DNA from: Actinostola sp. cb2023
Taxonomy: Eukaryota > Cnidaria > Anthozoa > Actiniaria > Actinostolidae
Length of the DNA: 64,000 bases
Direction of reading: 5' to 3'
Assembly (NCBI GenBank): GCA_033675265.1
Contig: JAUJYZ010000034.1
Coordinates: forward strand, 559,001-623,000
Shown here in pieces: positions 24,714 to 37,200 of this stretch. How positions within the stretch are numbered: the first letter of the stretch is position 1; each line of letters starts with the position of its first letter. Position numbers and translations under genes: made by a program. Below the pieces are notes generated by a model that was not told the DNA's origin, made no database searches, and saw nothing but the letters and a program-made list of their open reading frames with translations.

Positions 24714-27700
24714 TCAGCTTAGCTTGACTCTAAACGAGTAGAGTTCCATTGGGTCGATGTCCACTGGAGTTGCAGGGTCTTTGGTTTCGTGTTCATACAG
24801 CATCGTTAATGACACTGATGTGAGCTTAGACATTGAGAGATCTTTGAATAAACTCCCTAAAAGTACCTGAAAATCAATCAATCAATCAGTCAATCAATTA
24901 ATCAATCACTCAGTCAATCAATCAATCAGTCAATCAATCAATCAATCAATTAGTAGTCAGTCAATCAATCAGTCAATCAATAAGTCAGTCAATCAATCAA
25001 TCACTCAGTCAATCAATCAATCAGTCAATCAATAAGTCAGTCAATCAATCAATTACTCAATCAATCAGTCAATCAATTAATCAATCACTCAGTCAATCAA
25101 TCAGTCAATCAATCAATCATTCAATAAGTCAGTCAATCAATCAATTACTCAATCAGTCAATCAATCAGTCAATCAATCAATCAGCCAATCAATCAGTCAG
25201 TTAATCATTCAACAAACCTACCAACCAATAAGTCAGTCCATCCATCAGTCAGTCAATCAATCACTTATTCAATCAATCAATCGATGGAGTAACCACTACT
25301 AACCTTTCCACCACTAGTGTTTTTAAGACATTTATTGATTAGAGTACAATCATAACCCCTACGGTGCAATATCATAAGGGCCTCAATCAATCGAGGAAGT
25401 AACTACTACTAACCTTTCCACCACTAGTGTTTTTAAGACATTTATTGATTAGAGTACAATCATAACCCCTACGGTGCAATATCATAAGGGCCTCAATCAA
25501 TCGATGGAGTAACTACTACTAACCTTTCCACCACTAGTGTTTTTAAGACATTTATTGATTAGAGTACAATCATAACCCCTACGGTGCAATATCATAAGGG
25601 CCTCAATCAATCGAGGGAGTAACTACTACTAACCTTTCCACCACTAGTGTTTTTAAGACATTTATTGATTAGAGTACAATCATAACCCCTACGGTGCAAT
25701 ATCATAAGGGCCTCAATCAATCGATGGAGTAACTACTACTAACCTTTCCACCACTAGTGTTTTTAAGACATTTATTGATTAGAGTACAATCATAACCCCT
25801 ACAGTGCAATATCATAAGGGCCTCAATCAATCGAGGGAGTAACTACTACTAACCTTTCCACCACTAGTGTTTTTAAGACATTTATTGATTAGAGTACAAT
25901 CATAACCCCTACGGTGCAATATCATAAGGGCCTCATCTGACGGTCTGGAATCTGCACCATTCTGTATTGTCCGTAGCGTTAATAGTGCCACATCACAAGG
26001 CAAAGGTGTTGCTAAACCAGCAAAACTGGACAGCAACTTTCCTGACGCATTGGGCGTTTCTGGTTTTGTAATAAATGTAAACTGAGGACGAAGAAGCTCG
26101 TCTGACAAACGATGACTCAGTAGGGAGGGGTAAGCAAGAGGTTCTCGTTTGGTCTGTAATGACAAAAAGAAAAAGTTTTAATAAGATTGCCACATCATTT
26201 TTCACTACGGATGACATTGGGACAATTTTGGGATCACTCACTCAGCTGTAAACTTTCATTACGATGCTGCTGAAGTACATCGCAGGCTCGTTGGGGGAAG
26301 CCGATGGGTGCCTTTGATCTCATGTTTAACAGTTGTGATAACGTGAATGTACTCACTCCTCCCACACACATGTTAATCACTCTCTCACAAGAAGATGTAG
26401 CAGATTCAAGTTCTGTGCCCATGATGCCTTGCGCCAATGGTTTACATGCACCTGCTAAAACTATAGAATATAGACTTTAAATACAACACAGTATTGTTTT
26501 TTGGTCAAACCGATGCCAAATCGTTCAGATTTTCTTCCGATACTGAAAATACTGGGTCGCGCAAGGCATTATGGACTTGGGCACGGGGCCTTTAAGAGTC
26601 AAATGGAAAGAGGCCCAATGACTCTACAATCCTGGACAAAAGAGCTGTTACATGTCCAATGTATTGAACAACATTTAAGAAAAAAACATTTTATTCCGTT
26701 CTATTGACCCTCTACCCCCCCCCCCCCCCCCAATCAATGTTGTCTCCAAGACCCCCTCTTGCAACAAAAATTGTAACACCAACATTGTGAGGGGGAGGGG
26801 GGGGGGGGGGGTGGAAAACATCGTAATTACAAAACTTTATCTGTAAAACTTAACGTATGTGCTAATTTTCCATATGTAACAGCAGGTTTTGTCCAGGATT
26901 GTAGTTACAAGACTCTACTGATGTTGATTCTGAAAGTTAAGACGCCTTCTGCGCACAAAGTAATTTCGTAATTTCAAAAAAAATCAGAAATCGAAATAGA
27001 TTTCAGATCAGAAGAACATTTGAACGATTTGGCGTCGGTTTTAACCATCCTTGACCAAAAACCAATACTGCGTTCTGTTTAGTTTTAGTTGGCACATGCA
27101 GGAGCCCATAAGTACGAGCATCCATGTAGCATTAAAATCTGTAACGGCGTTTGAACAAGTTTGGCTATTTTTAGAACACGAATGTTGCAGCAAATAAAAC
27201 GAGTTGCTGCAAATAAAACGAGTTGCTGCAAATAAAATGAGTTGCTGCAAATAAAACCGGAAGTGCACAGTGATTGGTTAATTTCGAGAAATCGTGTTCT
27301 AAAAATAGCCAAACTTGTTCAAATATGTAGCATGGATGCTCCTACTTATGGGCTCCAGCATGGTACATGTAAACACGAGATCTAAACATTGGCGCAGGGC
27401 ATTATGGGTTCAGACACAAGGTCTTTCATGGTGGATTTGTTAATATTTGGAAATAAATGAAGAGCAGAACTTACTGATTCTTTGGTGTTTTTGAATTTTT
27501 CAAGAAGAAGTCTAAAGTCTGCTGGGGTTCTCTTATTGTCCATTACACCCTGGCCAAGACCACGGTTATCATCCTGGGATAGGCGTCGATCTAACACAAT
27601 CTCGAGAGTACCTACAAGCATTTGATTATAACAATCGTTATTATCTGTATCATTAGCCCATTTAAACGAGATTAAATAAGCAGCGAGGAAAATCGCGAAC

Positions 27701-30700
27701 CACTCATATAAAGGGGTCAAAGCCGTCTTAAGGTAATTCCCTTGTTTTGCATTGCGCACGCTCTACTGCGCACGATTCTGAAGCTCGCGCGAGCTCGCGC
27801 ACATTGGAGACCATTGGAAATCGTTAAATATTTCAAGTGTAACTGAAGTTTTTTCAAAATAAATCGAAAACGAGCACGGTTACCCCCATTTTTTATTCAA
27901 TAACTTTCATCACACTATAGTTCTTTAGTATATAGCAAAGTATTAAAAAAAGTTAGGATTTCAAACATAAAAAAATTTGAATGAAAGCATACGGAGTATC
28001 GATTTTTAGACCCTCTCGGTGGTTTGAACATTTGTGTTTTTTGTTCTATTTTTCGACAACTATGCAAAATTCGAGCATTTTCTTACTATCAGACGGTAGG
28101 CTAGAGATACAAAAGCTATAGCAAACACTTTAGTTCATTATTAATAGTTTGTCTTTTAAGTTGTGGAAAATTATTTACCCGATCCCGATGTCATGCGAGA
28201 CTCGACTGAAAGACCTAAAATACCATAATTTCAAAGCAGTGTAATGCAAAAATGAGCACGGTTACCCCCTCTTTTTATTGCATTTTTTTGAAACTCCATA
28301 CCGAAATGTATCACCATGCCAAGTTATAGAAAATAATAGGATTTGCTTCTTTTTCAAGGGAATCACCTTGATACGAACTGGAAGCCCTAGGCTTAGTTAA
28401 GCCACAAACTATTAATTTCAATCACCTGCATGATCATCATCACTGTACTACTATTGGTTTTTCTTTACCATCATTACTGATCACTATAATCATCATCATC
28501 ACCATTATCATCATCATCACCATTATCATCACCATTATCATCATCATCACCATTATCATCATCATCACCCTTATCATCATCATCATCATCACCATTATCA
28601 TCATCACCCATATCATCACCATCATCATCACCATTATCATCATCACCATTATCATCATCATCACCATTATCATCATCACCATCATCATCACCATTATCAT
28701 CATCACCATTATCATCATCATCACCATTATCATCATCACCATCATCATCACCATTATCATCATCATCACCATTATCGTCACCATTATCATCATCACCATT
28801 ATCATCATCACCATCATCATCACCATTATCATCATCACCATTATCATCATCATCACCATTATCATCATCACCATCATCACCATTATCATCATCATCACCA
28901 TTATCGTCACCATTATCATCATCACCATTATCATCATCATCACCCTTATCATCATCATCATCATCACCATTATCACCCATATCATCATCATCACCATCTC
29001 CATTATCATCATCATCACCATTATCATCATCACCATCATCATTATCATCATCATCATCACCATTATCATCATCATCACCATTATCATCTCCATTATCATC
29101 ATCACCATTATCATCATCACCATCATCATCACCATTATCATCACCATTATCATCACCATTATTATCATCATTACCATTATCATCATCACCATTATCATCA
29201 CCATTATTATCATCATCACCATTATCATCACCATCATCATCACCATTATCATCATCATCATCATCACCATTATCATCACCATCACCATTATCATCACCAT
29301 TATTATCATCATCACCATTATCATCACCATTATCATCATCACCATTATCATCACCATTATCATCATCATCACCATTATCATCACCATTATCATCACCCTT
29401 ATCATCATCATCATCATCACCATTATCACCCATATCATCATCATCACCATCATCATCTCCATTATCATCATCATCACCATTATCATCATCACCATCATCA
29501 TTATCATCATCATCATCACCATTATCATCATCATCACCATTATCATCTCCATTATCATCATCACCATTATCATCATCACCATCATCATCACCATTATCAT
29601 CACCATTATCATCACCATTATTATCATCATTACCATTATCATCATCACCATTATCATCACCATTATTATCATCATCACCATTATCATCACCATCATCATC
29701 ACCATTATCATCATCATCATCATCACCATTATCATCACCATCACCATTATCATCACCATTATTATCATCACCATTATCATCACCATTATCATCATCACCA
29801 TTATCATCACCATTATCATCATCATCACCATTATCATCATCATCACCATTATCATCACCATCACCATTATCATCACCATTATCATCATCATCACCATTAT
29901 CATCATCATCACCATTATCATCACCATTATTATCATCATCACCATTATCATCATCATCACCATTATCATCGCCATTATCATCATCATCACCATTATCATT
30001 ATCATCACCATTATCATCATCATCACCATTATCATCATCATCACCATTATCATCACCATTATCATCATAATAATCATAAATAAAGGTGTCTATCTATCAT
30101 CATCACCATTATCATCACCATTATCATCATCACCATTATCATCATCATCACCATTATCATCATCATCACCATTATCATCATCATTATCATCATCACCATT
30201 ATCATCATCATCACCATTATCATCATCATCACCATTATCATCATCATTATCATCATCATCACCATTATCATCATCATCACCATTATCATATTTCCACATG
30301 ATAAATATTTGCATCCAGTTATCCTGTCACAATCATCATCCATCATGGCAAGCACAATCATCACCATCAACAACCACCATCACAAGACAATAGACAACAT
30401 TTTTATATATATTTATATATATTTTATAGTTTTCTAGGTTTCTGTTTTCGTTTTTACACTTTTAATTAGTATCGTCAATGTAAAGCGCTTTAGAATATTT
30501 TAATAGTTAAGGCGCTATATAAATGTTATTTATTATTATTATTATCACTACAATCACTATCTGCCCGTCGTTCTCACCACACAGAGTATTCAACATGTCT
30601 CCCTATAACCCTTCATCATAATTATTCAGTGTTCCATTATTACTTCTACAGCTATTTCATCATTACCTGTTTGAAGAGAAGCAACGCCGTTTGGTTGTGC

Positions 30701-33700
30701 CGACAGTACAGATAATCTAGTGTTTCGATTCTGAAGAAAAGCCATTGATGGCATTGGATAGAAATTGGCTTGTATGGGGAGTTTGTCCAGCGTTTTGCGT
30801 TTCTGGATCTGAAATAGCCACAAAAAAAATTTATTTCTAAAATATTTAAAAACCGTTTTGAACAATTCCCGTGATCAGAATCCAATAATATGAAGAGGGC
30901 GGCTATTTTAATTTTATTATTTTTATTATTATTCTTAAAAACTATCCTTTCCGAACCTGAATCACCACTTCTACATCTACAAACTGACTGACACGTTCAT
31001 ATGAATTGGGCAGATAAACATTTCACTATAGCAAATTGTGACGTTTTTCTTAAACGCGCAAAGGATTGTGGGATTGTGGGTACACGTACAGACGTCATCT
31101 TTATTGTGTGCAATAGATTGAATGATTGTCATTATACAATCATATAGGGTTCGCGCTGCCAGCGTTCTTGTAATAACTAGAGCAAACTGAGTAGCATTCT
31201 TACCGTAAGTCCATTCAAGTCAGTGTAAAATTCTCTGTTGGTGTTTTGGATATCAGTGGAAATACGCATGACAAATTCCTACAACAAAATACACAAGTAG
31301 TTGAGTTTATTCATAGTTAGTAACTATGGTTTATCCATGAAATAAGCCTGGTGTTCACTAGTGTAACAAGCATAAGCATACAAGGCCTTATGTCACTATG
31401 AAAACGGGCCTGACGTAAGCATAAGCTCAAGCACAAGAGGCCTTATGTCACTGTGAAAACAGGCCTGACACAAGCACACTATGAAAACGGGCCTGACACA
31501 AGCACAAGCACAAGCACAAGAGGCCTTATGTCACTGTGAAAACAGGCCTGACACAAGCACACTATGAAAACAGGCCTGACACAAGCACACTATGAAAACA
31601 GGCAAGCGCAAGGATCAAAAGCTTTTAAATGGTGACCAAATGGTCTCTATTTATTGATTGTTTTCATAAGTTGTGTTGTACCTTATTACCCATGCCACGA
31701 ATGTCAACAATGTTTTTGATGTCGAGCATCTTTCCTTCAGGGCCTAGATGAAGAATGTAACGATAAAACACTCCTCACGGCAAAACATACACAAAACGTT
31801 CTTTACCATTTCTAAGCGAAAGCCATATGTGTTTTGAAATAAAGACGCATTCTATCATGCAAAGTATCTATCATGTAGCAATTCAGGTTCTGAAGTCTTG
31901 TTTTATGGAGTTTTAGAACCATCAAATACAGAGCTTTGCTTCCTTCTCCCCACGAAAAGGCGGCAAATAAATGACGCGTATGCTTCGCGACTGGGCAAAA
32001 TTTTGGCACGTCTTTTGCTGAAGCTCTACCACAGGCAACAACAACAACAACAACAACAATATATTTATTAAAACCCAACCATTGCTTGAGGTTACTTACA
32101 GGACGTGCACAGGGAGCCCAACACATTTGCGCGTGCTCTACCACAGGAAACCCATCCAATGTTATAAGTAGCCTCAGAAGCAATGGTTGGGCTGCCTGTG
32201 GCTCTACGTAAGAAAGCTCACATTTTTTCAATACCCTCCATATTATAATAGCCTCCTAAAGCAGACACGTGTCCAGGCTTACGTTTTACTACGCCGGTCA
32301 CTAAGCTTAGTGGAAGCCTGGGCACGCGTCTGCTTTAGGAGGCTATATTATTATAACAGAACAATACAAAAATATCAAAAACACGCAGGGTTTTCAAGCT
32401 ATGGTTCCTTACTGTCAACGTTGTAAAGTCGGACAACATGTGTAACGCTGGGAAGCATTACTCGTACTTCCTGCATCTGTTGAATAAATCAGTGAAAACG
32501 ATATTTATTGGAGAAAGTCTTCCCTATGTGTTTAGAAAAAACTACTGCTTGCTTACCACTTTCCCAATGGACGCGTAAACTGTTATATCATTTCCAAGGT
32601 AGTGTGGCTATAAAAAATATATAATAATTTTATTGAGTTGTATATTATGCGCGCTTTGATTGGTCGAGGGCCGTGTGTTATTAGAGTATGTGTGTTATTA
32701 GATGACGTCACAAAAACACTCAATTCTCAAAATATTACATAAAACAACTTCGTCTCGTGGTGTACTTTTTTTGTTCTCACCATATTTTGACGTCATCTGT
32801 GCATCTATAAGAGTACAGACGCACGGGAAAATACAACATTACATTTAACAATTAGACTACGAGTTCGAGCTTGACTATTTGAACTCATAGAAAACGAGAA
32901 CGAGTAGTCTAATTGTTTTAGTAGAAACCAACTAGCATACTACCTTGGAATTTGTAGCAATATTTATAAATTTTTCATTTTGTCTGTGTTCAAAACGCCG
33001 GTTTTGCTACTCACTATCTATCACTCATTAGAAAAATACCACAAGTAGAAATTTAGAAAATATGGCTTCTTGCATTTTGCATTCAATTTTACTCGTCAAG
33101 AAAGATTGATTGATTTCGATTATTTTGTGGTTGTTCTAAAGCTTTCGTTCCTTCTATTCTTCTTTCTCTCTCTCTCTCTTTCTTGCATATTTTCTCTCTT
33201 TTTTTCGTTTCCTGCTTTCTCCAACACCTCTCACTAACATAAACACTACAAACATGGGAGGAAGTTTGCTCGATTTCTGTCTTGTTTTCCTCTCGTTCCA
33301 CGTTTTGCATACACACAATGTCTGTATTACAGTGTACCTTAGCTGGCCCATCAGGCAAGAACAAGTACGCTCCACTCCTGTCGCCATGCGTCTTGGTCCC
33401 ATAAGTAACAAACTCAATGTTCACATCGGTTCGAGACTTGTCAGGCTTATGCGTAATACTCTGTAAAAATAGCAGAATAATTGAAGTGGGGGGAGTAGGG
33501 AGAGTTCTCCTATATGTTTCATTGGTGCATCCGTGACTACCCTGGTGTGTCCGATAGTGCTTCCTCACCACTCTCCCTCCTATCTCCTAAATGAGGTAGC
33601 CTGGCACTAGTTCTGAGTACCTTTAGTAATCCATTATTACTGTCAAACTCTACCAACATGTCCTCGTTTTGCAAAATAATGTTCTCTGAGCCACTTGTTT

Positions 33701-34169
33701 TGATTTGGAAGCCAAACTGACCACTTGGTTTCTGTGGGTTTGTTTGACGAGTGTAGGCAGTGATCGTTGCTGTTTGATGACTGTCACCATTGGATGTTTC
33801 TTGGATGTGATACACAGATAGCCCCAGGGGGGAGGTATTGGAAACAAACAACAGCTGTTAACAAACAAAGTGGAAAAAATCAATAAAGAATGATTTATTG
33901 AACACATTCGTCTGAGGTTACTCTGAAAACAACAAACTATTGATGGGTTTCCTGTGCACTATCATCCCGCGTCATCCCGCACAATCTCCCGCCACACCAG
34001 ATTTCTACCACAGGAAGCCCATGGAAAACGCATTTGTACAATAAATTATTGCTCTACAACAACCTTGGTTTAGGTTGTATAGGTTGAGCGCTCTTGAAAG
34101 TAGCTTAGAGCATCTTCTCGCCAAAATCTTCTCAGAGGAGGGGAGGGGGAGCTTTGATGTATCTCCCCA

Positions 34170-34211
<42 letters not shown>

Positions 34212-37200
34212 GATGTGGTCAATCATTGCCACAATCCATGGTTACCTCATATTTAGACGATGAAATCTTTCCATCCTCGAATACAGGATTAGCCTGACTA
34301 GGAACTTCTTTACCATCACCATCCGTGACCTAATGAGCACATCAAACAGATGAAACACTTGATCAGTGGATGAAAGGGAGATAACAGATGAAACACTTGA
34401 TCAGTGGATGAAAGGGAGATAACAGATGAAACACTTGATCAGTGGATGAAAGGGAGATAACAGATGAAACACTTGATCAGTGGATGAAAGGGAGATAACA
34501 GATGAAACACTTGATCAGTGGATGAAAGGGAGATAACAGATGAAACACTTGATCAGTGGATGAAAGGGAGATAACAGATGAAACACTTGATCAGTGGATG
34601 AAAGGGAGATAACAGATGAAACACTTGATCAGTGGATGAAAGGGAGATTGGATGGGAGAATGAGAGAGATTGTTGTGTTTAACCTCCATCCAGTCACGCT
34701 GGACAACACTTTTGCTGGGAATTCTAAATGCATTACAATGTGAATTACTTGCAGAATTCGATTACACAGACGTTTGCAAAGATGAACCAAGTATGCATGT
34801 GTACTAGTGTCTGGAATACTCACCATCACCGATGGACTTGAGATGAACCAAGTATGCATGTGTACTAGTGTCTACTCACCATCACCGATGGACTTGAGAT
34901 GAACCAAGTATGCATGTGTACTAGTGTGTGGAATACTCACCATCACCGATGGACTTGAGATGAACCAAGTATGCATGTGTGTGGAATACTCACCATCACC
35001 GATGGACTTGATACATGAACACTGACAACCTCTTGACGCGGTGTAGACAGTGGATTGTAGAATACAACACTCCTTTAGACAACCAATAGAAACACATTAA
35101 TCACAGCACTGGAAAAGATGGCGACTTGTACATCTAACCACAATCCTTAGCGAGCCCAAAACACCATATTTGTGAAAGCATCACAACAGAATTTGAGAAC
35201 AACAACAATATTTGTAGCCGGTATGAAGTTGTTACCAGCTCTATTTGTGGAAACGTGTGTCCAACCGTTCAGTCAGTCATGTAGTTAATCAGCAAATCAG
35301 TCATTCAGTATGCTGAGGTCTATTTGTCAGATAGTCAAGTCAGTCAGTCAGTCAGTCAGTCAGTGATTCACCGAGACAGTCAGTAAAAAAAAGGTAAATG
35401 ACTGATTTAACGTCTGACTCTGATGTCTCTTGACGCCAATCTACCAGAGAGCAGACGGTGCGCCCTTCACCTCCTCCTTCCATCAATGCTCCGTATTAAG
35501 GGTATTTAAAGCTACAAAGAGCTACATGGAATGGAAAGAAGTCGAAACAAGGATGTGAGGTCACTGGGGACCGAACTCGGGACCTCTCGCACAGAAAGCC
35601 GTGCACTAACCAACTGTACCATCCTTGCTCCTAGCTCAGTCAGTGAGCCAGTCAGTCAGTGAGTCTCCAAGACAGTCAGTCAGTCAGTCAGTCAGGCAGG
35701 CAGCCAGTCAGTCTGTGAGTCACTGGGACAGTCAATCAGTCAGACAGACAGACAGTCACTCATTCTAATAAACAGCATTACTAACCTTGGTGTCGATGAT
35801 ACTATGATCAACTGCTTTTGAGGTATCGAGTCTTGGTTAAAACGCTCCTCACCCTGCAAAAAAGCCAACATTATCACCAACCAACCACATTATCACCAAC
35901 CAACCACATTATCACCAACCAACCACATTATCACCAACCAACCACATTATCACCAACCAACCACATTATCACCAACCAACCACATTATCACCAACCAACC
36001 ACATTATCACCAACCAACCACATTATCACCAACCAACCACATTATCACCAACCAACCACATTATCACCAACCAACCACATTATCACCAACCACCATTATC
36101 ACCAACCAACCACATTATCACCAACCAACCACATTATCACCAACCAACCACATTATCACAACCAACCATCACCAACCAACCACATTATCACCAACCAACC
36201 ACATTATCACCAACCAACCAACCACATTATCACCAACCAACCACATTATCACCAACCAACCACATTATCACCAACCAACCACATTATCACCAACCAACCA
36301 CATTATCACCAACCAACCATGGCGGAAAATGCTCTCATTTAGAATGATAGATGTATATACTTTAAAAGTATTATCTTTCGTATTACATCAAAGACACAGT
36401 AGTTTCAGTACTTACGGGCTCAAGTAAAGGAACACTGACGCCAGGAGTTTCAGCCTTGTTCTTTTGAAGAAGAAAATATGCTGAATCTCTCATCACCTCT
36501 TGCATGTGCTTGAGAGACTCATGGAGTCTACGTAAGACAAGTTACAAACAGGTTTGAGTACAGGGAATGTGTAGTCATGATATGATGATTTGAATTCTTA
36601 TTACCTGGATCCATAGTCAATCACTACAAAGTCCTTAGCTGTACCCGTAATACCATCATGATGTTGAAATAGACCCATATTCCGTCTAGCTTTGGTAAGT
36701 AGTTTGTACAGACTATCTCCAGGAAAACTAACTGATCCTGCCCTTTTAGCATGGGATTGGGCTAAATAGAATAGAATCTCAGCAGCCCTGCCATAAACAA
36801 TAAACAAATTAGTAGAGTAATAATGAGAATGATGATTTATTTTAATATCTTTGCCATATGACTGTAGGGTCACAACAACAGCTAATTAATGGAGGGAAGA
36901 ATGTATTACAGGCCTCTTCATAACCGCCACGACAAGAAACTCTGACCATTGTGGAGAGGTTTCAATAACAATACATGTATGTGCTTGCTCAGTGGTGGCC
37001 CAGGGAAAAACCCCATGGCTGTTATAGAGAGATAGCTGTTAGTAGAGGTTTGACTGGATTAAAATATATGATGATAATGACAATGATGACTTATAATGAT
37101 GTCATGCTGATAGAGATGTCATGTGATAAAAATGATGATGATGAATTATGATGACAATGTCATGTTGATAGAGATGACATGTGATGATGATGATGATGTG

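Larger units (their letters stand above)
26154..27474. other. MAN2A intron 25
   Basis: Between exons 27611-27475 and 26153-25854. It holds two foldbacks (26603-26925 and 27097-27361). The 67-codon open frame at 26234-26437 has no mannosidase counterpart. Confidence 0.6.

Noticed and set aside
26234..26437. 67-codon minus-strand frame between MAN2A exons 25 and 26
   Set aside because: Including it would break phase; exons 25 and 26 join directly in phase 0 and match the family across the join.
28440..30373. Open frames of repeated Asp/Asn/Gly, Met/Val/Ile and His/Tyr
   Set aside because: Trinucleotide repeat read in different frames and strands, within a MAN2A intron.
35560..35635. Functional tRNA gene
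   Set aside because: A and B boxes are present but the acceptor stem does not pair and a long unique body follows, as in SINEs.
35818..36342. Open frame of repeated Asn-Gln-Pro-His-Tyr-His
   Set aside because: 19-bp array read through after MAN2A exon 15's complementary strand; no independent gene signal.
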